Source: DATCHW01 sp036508135
Lineage (GTDB): Bacteria > Bacteroidota > Ignavibacteria > Tepidaquicellales > Tepidaquicellaceae
Reading direction: 5' to 3'
DNA: 64,000 nt
Assembly (NCBI GenBank): GCA_036508135.1
Contig: DATCHW010000259.1
Location: forward strand, 186,001 to 250,000
Shown in pieces: positions 1 through 9,446 of the stretch (the stretch's first letter is position 1; each line of letters begins with the position of its first letter). A model generated the notes under the pieces. That model did not search any database. It was given only the letters and a program-made list of their open reading frames with translations, and was not told where the DNA came from. The translations under genes and the position numbers were made by a program.

Positions 1-774
1 TGAGAATTCAAGAACATCACCCAAATAAATCCAGTTATATAAAAGCCACAGACATAAAAAAAGTGCCGGTAAGAAAGTATAAAGGAATATTGATTTGATT
101 AATTTTCTTTTTAATTTAACAGACGTAACTAACATTAATATAGAAGAAACTCCGAATATCGGCCATGCATCATATCTTGTACCTAACGCTAACGCAGAGA
201 ATATGCTCGAATAAAATAAGAAACGATATTTATTTTCAAAGACCCATTTTGATGAGAAATAAATCAGAAGAATTATAAAGCAAAGATACATAACCTCGGT
301 CATAGCCGTTGTCTGAAAATAAAGTATATTATAATTGAGAATAAATACGAGAAATCCAAAAAATGAAGATAGGGAATTTTTTGTATATAACTTTAACATC
401 AGATATATTACAACAGAAGAAACTAAAAATGCAAAAAAATTAACTATGCATCCGCAAAGTCCCGAATACCACATAAAATCGATAGAAGTAAACGGCATCA
501 AAATAATATTTGGGATGGGCAGCCATACAGTTCCGAGTTGATTAATGAATCCCGGATTAGTGGCATCAAGGAATCTTCTCGCTGCTTCTGTCCTGAAAAT
601 TGCATCACGATATGCATAAACGTAATCAAAGTGATATGATAAAAATTGAGCTGCTAATCCTATTAAAATAGTGATTAAGACAATATACTTTGTTTTTATA
701 TCGCTACTGTCATTAAAAATATTTTTAAATTTCGGAAATCGTTCTGAAATATTTTTAACCGGATAAATATTCAT
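1..774 (-). CDS. Membrane glycosyltransferase-like protein (partial, C-terminus outside window)
   Basis: This reading frame is open from an ATG at 772-774 to the window edge, giving 258 N-terminal residues. After a short cytoplasmic start (MNIYPVKNIS) it alternates hydrophobic helices with short polar loops. The first luminal loop contains YAYRDAIFRTEAARRF, the position where polyprenol-phosphate-dependent GT-C glycosyltransferases carry acidic residues. A later loop reads LALGTRYDAWPIF. This resembles the ArnT/PMT/GT39-like membrane glycosyltransferases that add sugars to lipids or proteins at the outer face of the membrane. The family assignment is inferred from topology and general style; no diagnostic motif is decisive. 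It diverges from the Fe-S oxidoreductase gene across a 154-bp AT-rich gap in which I see no convincing promoter. Confidence 0.6.
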   Translation of the reverse strand, partial: MNIYPVKNISERFPKFKNIFNDSSDIKTKYIVLITILIGLAAQFLSYHFDYVYAYRDAIFRTEAARRFLDATNPGFINQLGTVWLPIPNIILMPFTSIDFMWYSGLCGCIVNFFAFLVSSVVIYLMLKLYTKNSLSSFFGFLVFILNYNILYFQTTAMTEVMYLCFIILLIYFSSKWVFENKYRFLFYSSIFSALALGTRYDAWPIFGVSSILMLVTSVKLKRKLIKSIFLYTFLPALFLCLWLLYNWIYLGDVLEFS

Positions 775-928
775 TCAAATAAATTAGAAACTTAACAGAA
801 GAACAAAAATAACTTAAGTAACAACAAAAATAAATAAACCTTTATTTCTTATTGATTACAAGACAGAAAATATGATAAAGGTCTTTATAATTATAAATCA
901 ATTATTTAAATTGTAACATTTTAAAATT

Positions 929-2944
929 ATGATTTTAAGAATACTGTTTGCCCTAATATTAATTTCCGCAATAATATTTTTCCTTTATTCGGTTAAAGTA
1001 TTCATTTCTTACTTAAAGATCGGGAAAAAAGAAAATCGGTTTAATGATATACCTCAAAGGATAATAAATGTCATAAATATTGCTATATTTCAATCGAAAA
1101 TATTGAGAAGAAGATTTGCAGGATTTCTGCACGTCTCAATTTTTTGGGGATTTATGGTTCTGCTGCTTGTTGTAGTCGAAGGATTCATTGAAGCTCTTTT
1201 TCCGGGATTTTCTTTTTCCTTTCTCGGGAGATTTTATTCTGTAATCACTTTTAGTCAGGATTTATTTGGTGCATTAGTCTTTTTTGTTATTGTATTTTCG
1301 TTATTCAGACGATATATCGGAACGCCTAAAAGACTTCAGGTAGAAAAATCATCCAGAAGAGATGCAACTTTTATCCTGATGCTGATATTATTAGTTATGG
1401 TAACTATGTTCGGTGCTACAACAGAAAAAATATTACTTAATCAATCAAATGGATTCAGACCGGTATCGGCTTTCCTGGCGAATAATATTTTCACTAACGG
1501 CTCTGAATCTTTATTCCTGTTCTTTTTATTCGCACACAACATTATTGTATTGGTGTTTCTGAATTTTCTTCCTTATTCAAAGCATTTTCACGTTCTTTCT
1601 TCAATACCTAATACATTTTTCTCTAATTTCAAAATAGAAAAAAAGAATGTGTTAAAGCCGATTAATTTTGAAGATGAATCAATTCAGCAATACGGAGCAA
1701 GAGATATTGAAGATTTAAGCTGGAAACAGCTTTTCGATGGATATACCTGTACGGAATGCGGAAGATGCACTGAAGTATGCCCCGCAAACGGAACCGGAAA
1801 ATTACTGAACCCTAAAAAAATTATTACCAAATTAAGATTAAGAACAAAAGAAAAAGGTCCTCTTATAATTAAAAAAGTTGAGAATTCCCCTATCTTAGAA
1901 AAAGTACTTGTACCTGATTATATCACACAGGAGGAATTGTGGGCTTGCACTACTTGTGCCGCTTGTGTGGAAGAGTGTCCGGTGATGATTGACCATTTGA
2001 CGTCGATAATAGATATGAGAAGAAATCTTGCAATGATGGAATCTGATTTTCCTCAGGAAGTAAGCACAGTATTCAGAAATCTCGAAAATAATGAGTCTCC
2101 GTGGGCATTTAGTTCAGAACAAAGAAATGAATGGATTGAAGAGTTTAATGATTCAATTGAAAAAGAAGGAAAGTCAAACAATCTTGTAAAATTAAGTAAT
2201 GCAGGGAATGCTGATGAACTTGACATAGTGTTTTGGGTTGGCTGTGCAGGAGCCTTCGACCAGCGTTACCGGAACGTTACAAAATCGTTTGCAAATATTA
2301 TGAACACAGCAGGTATTAAATTTGGTGTGCTTGGTGATGAAGAAAAATGCAATGGTGACACAGCAAGGCGGTTAGGAAATGAATTCCTTGCACAACAGTT
2401 TATTAACGGAAATATTGAGACATTTAAAAAATACAATATTAAAAAATTAGTTACTATGTGCCCGCACTGCTTTCATTCTTTAAAAAATGAATATCCGCAG
2501 TTTGGAATAGATTTAGAAGTATATCATCATACGGAAATTATCAGCAAGTTAATAGAAGAGAAAAAAATTCAAACTAAGCAAGAAGAAAAAAAGAAATTCA
2601 CCTATCATGATTCCTGTTATTTAGGCAGATATAACGGCATTTACGATACTCCCCGCTCCATAATAAAAAATATTCCCGGATTGGAAATTATTGAAATGAA
2701 CCGCTCTAAAGACAGAGGATTCTGCTGTGGTGCCGGGGGCGGAAGAATGTTTATGGAAGAAACCGAGGGCAAGAGAGTTAATATCGAACGGACAGAAGAA
2801 GCCGTAAATACAGGTGCCGAAGTAATAGCATCTGCCTGTCCATTCTGTATGACTATGCTCAGTGACGGAATAAAAGCAATTGAAAAGACAGAAGAAGTAA
2901 AAATAAAAGATATCTCAGAAATCGTCTGGGATAATATTAAATAA
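929..2944 (+). CDS. Membrane-anchored Fe-S oxidoreductase (NarI-like/GlpC-HdrD-like fusion)
   Basis: A 671-residue protein with an N-terminal membrane domain (about residues 1-220, several helices, similar in layout to NarI/heterodisulfide reductase HdrE). A 4Fe-4S dicluster region follows, with [12 protein letters not shown] near residue 273 and [12 protein letters not shown] near 340. Two cysteine-rich CCG domains come next, with [18 protein letters not shown] (about 560), [10 protein letters not shown] (about 598) and ACPFCMTML. Proteins of this architecture pass electrons between a soluble donor, often electron-transfer flavoprotein, and the quinone pool. No etfAB gene lies within the window, so the partner is unknown. 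metK follows after 37 bp on the same strand and is probably co-transcribed. The fold assignment is firm; the physiological electron donor is not. Confidence 0.85.
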   Translation: MILRILFALILISAIIFFLYSVKVFISYLKIGKKENRFNDIPQRIINVINIAIFQSKILRRRFAGFLHVSIFWGFMVLLLVVVEGFIEALFPGFSFSFLGRFYSVITFSQDLFGALVFFVIVFSLFRRYIGTPKRLQVEKSSRRDATFILMLILLVMVTMFGATTEKILLNQSNGFRPVSAFLANNIFTNGSESLFLFFLFAHNIIVLVFLNFLPYSKHFHVLSSIPNTFFSNFKIEKKNVLKPINFEDESIQQYGARDIEDLSWKQLFDGYTCTECGRCTEVCPANGTGKLLNPKKIITKLRLRTKEKGPLIIKKVENSPILEKVLVPDYITQEELWACTTCAACVEECPVMIDHLTSIIDMRRNLAMMESDFPQEVSTVFRNLENNESPWAFSSEQRNEWIEEFNDSIEKEGKSNNLVKLSNAGNADELDIVFWVGCAGAFDQRYRNVTKSFANIMNTAGIKFGVLGDEEKCNGDTARRLGNEFLAQQFINGNIETFKKYNIKKLVTMCPHCFHSLKNEYPQFGIDLEVYHHTEIISKLIEEKKIQTKQEEKKKFTYHDSCYLGRYNGIYDTPRSIIKNIPGLEIIEMNRSKDRGFCCGAGGGRMFMEETEGKRVNIERTEEAVNTGAEVIASACPFCMTMLSDGIKAIEKTEEVKIKDISEIVWDNIK

Positions 2945-2981
2945 GATTTTGAAATCATTTAAAAATTAAAATATATCAGTT

Positions 2982-4127
2982 ATGTCTTATTATTTCACAT
3001 CAGAATCAGTAAGCGAAGGTCATCCTGATAAAATCTGCGACCAGATATCGGATGCAGTTCTTGATGACATTCTTAAACACGATAAATACGCAAGGGTTGC
3101 CTGCGAAACATTTTGCGCCACAGGATTAGTACTTGTCGGCGGTGAAATTACTACACATCATTATGTCGATGTTCAAAAAGTTGTCAGGCAAGTTGTTAAG
3201 GAAATTGGCTACACAAAAGGAGAATATAGATTCGATTATCATTCCATCAATGTTATGTCTGCAATCAATAAACAATCCCACGATATTGCAATGGGAGTAG
3301 ATAAAGGCGGTGCAGGAGACCAGGGTATGATGTTTGGGTATGCTGTTAATGAAACCCCCGAATATATGCCCCTCGCAATCACATTAGCTCATAAACTTGT
3401 CAAGGAATTGGCTAACATCCGCAAGAAAAATATTAAGTTAATGCCCTATCTGAGACCTGATTCAAAATCCCAGGTAACGGTAGAATATGGAGATAATAAT
3501 AAACCGAAACGTATAGATGCCATTGTAATATCTACTCAGCACGATCCTGACGTAACTCAGGCTAAAATAAAGGCTGATGTAATAAAAAATGTAATAAAGA
3601 AAATTATCCCGAAACGATTACTCGACAGTAAAACAAAAATTTATGTTAATCCGACAGGAAGATTTGAAATAGGCGGACCTCACGGTGATACGGGTTTGAC
3701 CGGCAGGAAAATTATAGTTGATACTTACGGCGGGAAAGCTCCTCACGGCGGCGGAGCATTTTCGGGAAAAGACCCTTCGAAGGTTGACAGAAGTGCGGCG
3801 TATGCGGCAAGGCACATTGCAAAGAATATTGTAGCCGCTAAACTTGCAGAAGAATGCCTGATACAATTATCTTATGCAATCGGAATTCCCCACCCGGTAT
3901 CTATTTATGTAAATACCTTTGGTACAGGAAAAGTTGACGATAAAAAATTAGCTGAAATCATTAAGAATAATATTGACCTCACACCAAAGGGAATTATAAA
4001 TCGTCTGAATTTAAGAAGACCCATATACAGGAAAACAGCTTCTTATGGTCATTTCGGCAGAAACGATAAAGATTTCACGTGGGAAAAATTAGATTTGAAA
4101 GAAATGCTTCTGAAAGCAGTGAAGTAA
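2982..4127 (+). CDS. metK: S-adenosylmethionine synthetase
   Basis: A 381-residue MetK that makes S-adenosylmethionine from methionine and ATP in the cytoplasm. The N-terminal signature [19 protein letters not shown] is intact, as are the ATP/phosphate-loop motifs [12 protein letters not shown] (about residue 108) and [16 protein letters not shown] (about 256), which also supply Mg and K ligands. Length matches the bacterial family. It starts at ATG with only 37 bp between it and the upstream Fe-S gene, leaving no room for a SAM riboswitch. Downstream lies the minus-strand cassette region, which it meets convergently. Confidence 0.97.
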   Translation: MSYYFTSESVSEGHPDKICDQISDAVLDDILKHDKYARVACETFCATGLVLVGGEITTHHYVDVQKVVRQVVKEIGYTKGEYRFDYHSINVMSAINKQSHDIAMGVDKGGAGDQGMMFGYAVNETPEYMPLAITLAHKLVKELANIRKKNIKLMPYLRPDSKSQVTVEYGDNNKPKRIDAIVISTQHDPDVTQAKIKADVIKNVIKKIIPKRLLDSKTKIYVNPTGRFEIGGPHGDTGLTGRKIIVDTYGGKAPHGGGAFSGKDPSKVDRSAAYAARHIAKNIVAAKLAEECLIQLSYAIGIPHPVSIYVNTFGTGKVDDKKLAEIIKNNIDLTPKGIINRLNLRRPIYRKTASYGHFGRNDKDFTWEKLDLKEMLLKAVK

Positions 4128-4147
4128 ATTTTTAGAATAAAATTACG

Positions 4148-4252
4148 CTAAAATAAGTCAAATGTTTCTTTTACACTGTCGATGTCACTTTGATTATCTG
4201 AGTTTTCAATAGTGTCATGCAATTCTCTTATTTTCTCAATTTCTTGTTTCAT
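4148..4252 (-). CDS. Small ORF, 34 residues, unknown
   Basis: An ATG-to-TAG frame of 34 codons, reading MKQEIEKIRELHD and onward and ending in ETFDLF. It is strongly charged and predicted helical. It lies on the minus strand directly beyond the attC-like site of the restriction cassette and ends 20 bp from the metK stop. I see no clear ribosome-binding site and recognise no family. It could be a short cassette ORF whose own attC has been lost, a host microprotein, or a chance frame. An in-frame stop sits immediately upstream of the ATG, so the frame cannot be longer. Confidence 0.3.
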   Translation of the reverse strand: MKQEIEKIRELHDTIENSDNQSDIDSVKETFDLF

Positions 4253-4272
4253 TTAGTTTGGCTTTAGGTTAT

Positions 4273-4396
4273 CGATAACTTTCTGCGGCTTGCTGCTGTG
4301 CGCTTCCCTGCATTGGATAAAAGAAGTAATGTTTCTGTCCACTGCGTTCCTGTCCACGAAGGACGGAGCGCATTGCAGCAAACCTTGCTGTTAGCC
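4273..4396 (-). repeat. attC-like imperfect palindrome (integron cassette recombination site)
   Basis: About 124 bp that fold on themselves in the manner of an integron attC. The outer boxes are CGATAAC (4273-4279) and GTTAGCC (4390-4396), pairing through TAAC/GTTA. Inside are inner arms 4287-4307 (GGCTTGCTGCTGTGCGCTTCC less its last base) and 4365-4384 (GGAGCGCATTGCAGCAAACC). They pair almost fully, leaving one extra T and one 2-nt mismatch that would bulge out. The unpaired spacers between outer and inner boxes are 7 nt and 5 nt, as in attC unpaired central spacers. The site begins 8 bp after the stop codon of the mrr gene, where attC belongs in a cassette. It is much richer in G+C than its surroundings. 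Box sequences depart slightly from the RYYYAAC/GTTRRRY consensus. Confidence 0.6.
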
Positions 4397-5296
4397 ATAG
4401 TTTTTTATTCCTTATATTTTTCAAAGTAGTTCAAGTCGACAACATAAACTGTCTTTGGAGTAACACCTAATTCAACTCTTTCAAACATTTGAACTAACTT
4501 TTCACCGTCAACAAGTTCAATTTGCGGAGCACCTTCTCTTGATGCTTCTTTAATAGCCTCATTTGAAAATGTACCAGTTGTCATAATAATTCCTTTTTCC
4601 GCTCTACCAATCATAGCATTTCTAAAGTCACCGACTGATGCTCTTGGAACAGAACCTTTATACCTTTTGCATTGGAATAGAACTTTGAAACTTACAAAAG
4701 GATTTATTTCAAGTATTCCAAAACCATCTATTCCTCCATCATGAGATTGTCCAGTTACAATTACATTTTCAAAACCTGATTCTCTTAATAGCTCTTTACA
4801 TACTTTCTCAAAACCTTTAGGAGATAGTCCCATTAAAACATCTAATAATTCGGGATGAGTTGTTTCTTCATATTCTTCTGGTGGTATCTCTTCCTGTTTT
4901 GAGATTATTTCATCTTCATTTTTCCCGTCTCGAAGATTCTGATGATACTCAACCCACTTTTTGAATATATCACTAGATTGTTGGTCAGTTAATCTTGTTT
5001 CTTTTCCTTTTTCAGTCAGTTTCCAGGTCCCGAACTTTGATGAGTCAAGTAGTCCTTCCCAAACTAGATATTGTCTTGCCCAAGCTACTTGATTATGAAA
5101 TCTATTGCCACCTGATTTAAGATTAGAATCTATTATTTCATCCGATAGTCTCAAGTTTTCTGCAATCTTTCTTGATACTTCTTTTGGTTTACCAGAATAG
5201 CCTAAATCACGAAGGGCGTCAAGTAACGGAGAAAACCATTTCACAAATTCAGCTTGGCTTTGTTTCATAAGTGGTATTTTTTAAAATTATGGTTAA
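4279..5296 (-). mobile_element. Probable single integron gene cassette carrying mrr
   Basis: Read on the minus strand, the unit begins at the sequence GTTAACC (plus-strand 5291-5297). It contains one gene with a short leader and ends at the attC-like site with G followed by TTATCG. The R'' box GGCTAAC at the gene end and the GTTAACC at the gene start are complementary except for one pair, as expected if they were joined in a circular cassette. Its size of about 1.02 kb and single-gene content match a cassette. No integron integrase and no second attC is visible. I infer insertion of one cassette at a secondary GTT site, which overlaps a 12-bp palindrome at 4268-4279. Confidence 0.5.
4405..5268 (-). 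CDS. mrr: Mrr-type restriction endonuclease
   Basis: A 287-residue two-domain protein. Residues about 1-95 form a winged-helix DNA-binding Mrr_N domain (FVKWFSPLLDALRDLGYSG, later GTWKLTEKGKE). Residues about 140-275 form an Mrr catalytic PD-(D/E)xK nuclease domain with GLSPKGFEKVCKELL, the acidic GHDGGIDG-type turn (SHDGGIDGFG) and the QCKRYK motif. Family members cut methylated DNA (type IV restriction), and no cognate methylase is needed or present. The gene stands alone on the minus strand between plus-strand housekeeping genes and is followed by an attC-like site, so it was probably acquired as an integron cassette. The start is ATG after an AT-rich 28-bp cassette leader. Confidence 0.88.
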   Translation of the reverse strand: MKQSQAEFVKWFSPLLDALRDLGYSGKPKEVSRKIAENLRLSDEIIDSNLKSGGNRFHNQVAWARQYLVWEGLLDSSKFGTWKLTEKGKETRLTDQQSSDIFKKWVEYHQNLRDGKNEDEIISKQEEIPPEEYEETTHPELLDVLMGLSPKGFEKVCKELLRESGFENVIVTGQSHDGGIDGFGILEINPFVSFKVLFQCKRYKGSVPRASVGDFRNAMIGRAEKGIIMTTGTFSNEAIKEASREGAPQIELVDGEKLVQMFERVELGVTPKTVYVVDLNYFEKYKE

Positions 5297-5415
5297 CATT
5301 TCGCTTATAAGAACTTTCTCAAATATATTGATATTAATATTAAATCGAGATGTAATTATGAATATTATCTTTTTAACTTGAAACTCAAAACTTTCTACAA
5401 CCCTCTCGAACTATT

Positions 5416-5443
5416 TTGACAAATATTTGAGCCGGAATATTTT
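5416..5443 (+). promoter_or_regulatory. Predicted sigma-70-type promoter for the EI24-purL operon
   Basis: TTGACA at 5416-5421 is followed after 16 bp by TATTTT at 5438-5443, about 50 bp before the ATG of the EI24-family gene. The -35 is consensus and the -10 moderate. The spacing and position fit a housekeeping promoter, and the same style of element precedes porU and groES. Confidence 0.45.
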
Positions 5444-5491
5444 TTTGTGCGTTGATAAATTTAAAAAAATAATGAATTTTTAAATTAATGT

Positions 5492-6244
5492 ATGAATGAT
5501 TTTTTCTACGGTCTATATTATCCTTTTAAATGCCTTAATGTTCTAAAGAATAATAAGAGATTAATAAAACTTTCAATAGTTCCGGTATTAATTAACCTTT
5601 TAATATACGGAACTATTTTTATTTTAGTTTACAAATGGGCATTGGTAAAATCAGAACAACTGACAGGTGCCGACAGTATCCATTCACTTTGGTGGCAGGA
5701 AGTTCTGTATGTTTTCATCGTCATAATTTCATTTATTGTGATTGTGATATTTTGTTACCTGATTTTCCTTTTTCTAAGCGGAATAATCACTGCCCCATTC
5801 AACGAAAAGATTTCACAGGTTTCGGAAGAGATTATTACGGGAGAGACACTTGTAAGCGGTACAGGTTTTTTTAAGGATTTATATTCAAGTTCAAGAGATG
5901 AATTAATTAAACTGTCGTTTTATTTTCTTGTAATATTTATTTTTTTTCTTATAGGTATGATACCTCTAATCGGAGGAATATTTTCAGCTATATTCGGATT
6001 TTTATTTTCCGTATTTTTCTGTGCGCTCGATTTCCTTGACTACCCTATGGCGAGAAAACTATTACCGCTGAGGAAAAAGATATCTATAGTATCGAGGGGA
6101 GGAATGCTGACTTTTGGATTTGGATTAACTTCTTTTATTCTTATGTTTATTCCGTTTTTGAATGTATTTACAAAACCGCTTTTAGTAATTTCAGGAACAC
6201 TATTATATTACAATAAATTTGACAAAAAGAAACGATATAATTAA
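5492..6244 (+). CDS. EI24/CysZ-family membrane protein
   Basis: A 250-residue integral membrane protein. It opens with the family-typical NDFFYGLYYPFKCLNVLKNN amphipathic stretch, followed by several long hydrophobic segments (about residues 25-48, 70-100, 140-175, 205-240). A conserved mid-protein region reads GIITAPFNEKISQ. EI24 (Etoposide-induced 2.4) domain proteins include CysZ, a sulfate permease feeding cysteine synthesis. Most homologs outside Proteobacteria are uncharacterised, so sulfate transport here is only a possibility. Its stop codon directly abuts the ATG of purL, indicating one transcript. Confidence 0.75.
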   Translation: MNDFFYGLYYPFKCLNVLKNNKRLIKLSIVPVLINLLIYGTIFILVYKWALVKSEQLTGADSIHSLWWQEVLYVFIVIISFIVIVIFCYLIFLFLSGIITAPFNEKISQVSEEIITGETLVSGTGFFKDLYSSSRDELIKLSFYFLVIFIFFLIGMIPLIGGIFSAIFGFLFSVFFCALDFLDYPMARKLLPLRKKISIVSRGGMLTFGFGLTSFILMFIPFLNVFTKPLLVISGTLLYYNKFDKKKRYN

Positions 6245-8476
6245 ATGGAAAAAGAAATCGTAGATTTAAATGCGGCAAAGGAATTAGGATTAAACGATGA
6301 AGAGTATTCGAGAATTCTAAAAATATTAGGACGAACCCCTACATACACAGAGCTTGGAATATTTTCCGTGATGTGGAGCGAGCATTGCTCATACAAGAAT
6401 TCCATACTTCAGATTAAAACACTTCCGAGAAGCGGCGGAAAATTATTGGTGTCTGCAGGTGAAGAGAATGCAGGATTAGTGGATATAGGAGACGGGCTGG
6501 CGGTTGCCTTTAAAATTGAGTCACATAATCATCCCTCTGCAGTGGAGCCATACCAGGGCGCCGCTACAGGCATTGGCGGGATACTAAGAGATATTTTTAC
6601 AATGGGTGCAAGACCTGTAGCGGCATTGAATTCGCTGAGGTTTGGAAAAATCACAGATGATGATGGTTCTGAAAGAAATAAATTTCTATTTAAAAATGTT
6701 GTAAAAGGAATCGGAGATTATGGAAACTGCTTCGGCGTTCCGACTATCAGCGGAGAGGTTTATTTTGAAGAGTGCTATCAGGATAATCCTTTAGTAAATG
6801 CGATGGCAGTGGGGATTGTTAAACACGGTGAGACAGCCACAGCGACGGCTTCCGGCGTTGGAAATCCGGTTTTCATAGTCGGCTCATCCACAGGAAAAGA
6901 CGGTATCCACGGGGCGACTTTTGCCTCTGAAGAGATTTCTGAAAAATCGGAATCCAAAAGACCGAGCGTTCAAGTAGGAGATGCTTTTACTGAAAAATTA
7001 TTACTCGAAGCTTCACTGGAAGCGATAAAATCAGGTGCGGTTGTCGGGATTCAGGATATGGGAGCCGCGGGAATAACGTGTTCTTCAAGTGAAATGAGTG
7101 CTAAGGGTAATTGCGGAATGGAAATAAATCTCGACCTTGTACTACTGCGGGATAAAAGTATGAGTGCTTATGAAATAATGCTATCAGAGTCCCAGGAAAG
7201 AATGCTTGTGGTTGTAGAAAAAGGAAAAGAAGAAATTGCGAAAAAGATATTTTCGAAATGGGATTTGAACTGCGTGCAAATCGGAAATGTGATAGAAGAT
7301 AATAGAATTAAAATTCATTACAAGAAAATACTTGAAGCGGATATCCCTGCAAGCGAACTTGTGCTGGGAGGAGGAGCGCCGGTTTATAAGCGGGATGTGA
7401 AAGAGCCGGAATATTTAAAAAAAACAAGAAATTTTGATTCAAGTGTTCTGACAGAGCCTGAAGATTTAAATCAGGTTTTATTGAAGCTCTTAGGTGCGCC
7501 TAATATAGCAAACAAGAATTGGGTATATCAGCAATATGATACTCAAGTGAGAACTAACACTTCAGTAATGCCCGGAGGTGATGCATCGGTTGTCAGAATA
7601 AAAAAAACTAATAAAGCATTATCGTTAAAGGTTGACTGCAATAGTAAATACGTATATCTGAATCCGTACAAAGGCGGGATGATAGCAGTTTGCGAAAGTG
7701 CAAGAAATGTTGCCTGTACAGGTGCGACACCACTCGCAATCACGAATTGCCTGAATTTTGGCGACCCCTATAATCCCGAAATGTATTATCAATTTACAGA
7801 AGCGGTAAGAGGTATCGGAGATGCCTGCAGGTTTTTAGGAACCCCCGTAACCGGAGGTAATGTAAGTTTTTATAATCTGTCGAAAGACTATGCCGTATTC
7901 CCTACTCCCGTAATCGGAATGCTTGGACTGATAGAAGATTACAGGAAAACCGTGACGAGCAATTTTAAAAAAACAAATGATTTGGTTTATCTGCTTGGCA
8001 ATAAAAACTCTGAAATCGGGGGAAGTGAATATTTGAATTTAATTCATAATATTCTCAAAGGAGATGCTCCGGATATTGAATTACAAAGTGAAAAAAACCT
8101 GATTGACCTTTTGATTATTCTATCCAAAAATAAATTAATTAACTCCGCCCATGATGCAGCAGAAGGAGGACTTGCAATTGCTTTAGCAGAATGCTGTATA
8201 ATGGACAGAAATAACAAAATTGGGGTTAAAGTAAATATTGACTTTAAGAACAGAAAAGATTTTGAGCTATTCGGAGAATCACAGTCGAGAGTTATTATTT
8301 CAGCAGATGTTATTAACAAAGAACAAATTGAAGATCTATCCAGTATATATTCCGTGCCGATAAAAAAAATAGGCTTAACAACCGGGGATAGTTTGAGAAT
8401 CAATTCTGATATTGATATAGAAATTGAGGAACTTGAAAATATATATTTCAACTCAATCGAAAAAATATTGATGTAA
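6245..8476 (+). CDS. purL: Phosphoribosylformylglycinamidine synthase, large subunit
   Basis: A 743-residue PurL of the small form, lacking the glutaminase domain, which works with PurQ and PurS in the fourth step of purine synthesis. Key motifs are [11 protein letters not shown] near residue 38, [21 protein letters not shown] (about 92, cited without its last residue in most descriptions), [17 protein letters not shown], and a second half with [11 protein letters not shown] and [14 protein letters not shown]. purQ and purS are not in the window. The ATG follows the stop of the upstream gene with no gap, so translation is probably coupled. A lipoprotein gene follows 4 bp after the stop. Confidence 0.95.
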   Translation: MEKEIVDLNAAKELGLNDEEYSRILKILGRTPTYTELGIFSVMWSEHCSYKNSILQIKTLPRSGGKLLVSAGEENAGLVDIGDGLAVAFKIESHNHPSAVEPYQGAATGIGGILRDIFTMGARPVAALNSLRFGKITDDDGSERNKFLFKNVVKGIGDYGNCFGVPTISGEVYFEECYQDNPLVNAMAVGIVKHGETATATASGVGNPVFIVGSSTGKDGIHGATFASEEISEKSESKRPSVQVGDAFTEKLLLEASLEAIKSGAVVGIQDMGAAGITCSSSEMSAKGNCGMEINLDLVLLRDKSMSAYEIMLSESQERMLVVVEKGKEEIAKKIFSKWDLNCVQIGNVIEDNRIKIHYKKILEADIPASELVLGGGAPVYKRDVKEPEYLKKTRNFDSSVLTEPEDLNQVLLKLLGAPNIANKNWVYQQYDTQVRTNTSVMPGGDASVVRIKKTNKALSLKVDCNSKYVYLNPYKGGMIAVCESARNVACTGATPLAITNCLNFGDPYNPEMYYQFTEAVRGIGDACRFLGTPVTGGNVSFYNLSKDYAVFPTPVIGMLGLIEDYRKTVTSNFKKTNDLVYLLGNKNSEIGGSEYLNLIHNILKGDAPDIELQSEKNLIDLLIILSKNKLINSAHDAAEGGLAIALAECCIMDRNNKIGVKVNIDFKNRKDFELFGESQSRVIISADVINKEQIEDLSSIYSVPIKKIGLTTGDSLRINSDIDIEIEELENIYFNSIEKILM

Positions 8477-8480
8477 GATA

Positions 8481-9062
8481 ATGGTTAGTACAAAATCTTT
8501 TCTGAATATTCTTTTATTCCTTTCACTTCTTTTTTTATACGGATGTTCGTCATCAGAACCCCGCGGAAATAACAGACAAGTTGTATCCGAAACAGATGCT
8601 GATATAATATTTGAAACAGCATTCGAAGAACAAGGGAATGAAATGTATAAGACGAGTTCTGATTCTGTAAGAATTTACTGGTTAGATAATTCTATAAAAG
8701 GACTTGAAAATTACACCAAATGTAATATTTTTGCTCTTAACTGCATATACAAAGCCGGATATAAATGTCCCGATGTATATGTTTTGACTAAAGATCTTTC
8801 TGATACAAATAAATTCAACGATATATTTCCTGTTATTGATATAAAATCACCTGAAGATATTAAAAAGGGAGACTTGATTGTCTGGAATGGGCATATTATC
8901 ATATTCGAATCATTAGTAAAAATTAATGATATTATATACGCAAATGCGATATGGGGTGGTTCCAGGAAAGAAAATGATGGAAAATTAGCTAAAAATAATG
9001 TAAATTATGGTAAATACAAACTTGAAGGTGATTACATAGTTCGAAGACCTCTGAAACGTTAA
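8481..9062 (+). CDS. Lipoprotein with a papain-like (NlpC/P60 or CHAP-type) domain
   Basis: A 193-residue protein with an N-terminal signal and lipobox ending in LYGC (Cys about 22). It is therefore probably anchored in the outer membrane. The C-terminal half has the layout of an NlpC/P60 or CHAP cysteine peptidase/amidase. The candidate nucleophile is in KCNIFALNCIYKAGY, followed by the GD turn in DIKKGDLIVW and a candidate His in WNGHIIIFE. Such enzymes cut cell-wall peptides or amide bonds. The catalytic assignment is inferred from motif spacing. It follows purL by 4 bp, so it sits at the end of that operon. acpP comes next after 125 bp. Confidence 0.55.
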   Translation: MVSTKSFLNILLFLSLLFLYGCSSSEPRGNNRQVVSETDADIIFETAFEEQGNEMYKTSSDSVRIYWLDNSIKGLENYTKCNIFALNCIYKAGYKCPDVYVLTKDLSDTNKFNDIFPVIDIKSPEDIKKGDLIVWNGHIIIFESLVKINDIIYANAIWGGSRKENDGKLAKNNVNYGKYKLEGDYIVRRPLKR

Positions 9063-9187
9063 GCATAAATTAACTGTTAGTTATAATAATAAAATCAAGT
9101 GTTGTAAAATTTATACTTTAAAATCGATACAAAGATATATATATTTACAAAATTTATTTATTAATTAATTTAAAGGAGCAAAACAAA

Positions 9188-9433
9188 ATGACGCATGAAG
9201 AAATTGAAGCAAAAGTAAAAAAAGCAATAGTTGACAAACTTGGAGTTGAGGAAACAAAAGTAACTTACGAAGCTTCATTTATAAATGATTTAGGAGCGGA
9301 TTCTCTCGATACAGTAGAATTAGTGATGAAATTTGAAGAGGAATTTGATATTAAAATTCCCGATGAAGATGCAGAAAAAATCACAAAAGTCGGCGACGCA
9401 ATTGAATATATAAAAACAAAGATTCCAAACTAA
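9188..9433 (+). CDS. acpP: Acyl carrier protein
   Basis: An 81-residue acidic ACP carrying the phosphopantetheine attachment motif [12 protein letters not shown], with Ser near residue 39. It carries growing acyl chains in type II fatty acid synthesis. A strong Shine-Dalgarno AAAGGAG sits at 9172-9178, nine bases before the ATG, and is one of the clearest in the window. The gene is followed after 13 bp by fabF and then rnc, a very widespread acpP-fabF-rnc order. Confidence 0.97.
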   Translation: MTHEEIEAKVKKAIVDKLGVEETKVTYEASFINDLGADSLDTVELVMKFEEEFDIKIPDEDAEKITKVGDAIEYIKTKIPN

Positions 9434-9446
9434 AAAATATAATTTG

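Noticed and set aside
335..541. Plus-strand ORF of 68 codons
   Set aside because: It lies antisense to the long open minus-strand membrane-protein frame covering 1-774, which has far better protein character.
2945..2981. Possible SAM riboswitch before metK
   Set aside because: Only 37 bp separate the genes, too short for any known SAM riboswitch.
4268..4279. 12-bp palindrome GTTATCGATAAC as an origin, dif or restriction relic
   Set aside because: It is short, isolated, and explained as the boundary box of the attC-like site; no DnaA boxes or XerCD-like halves are nearby.
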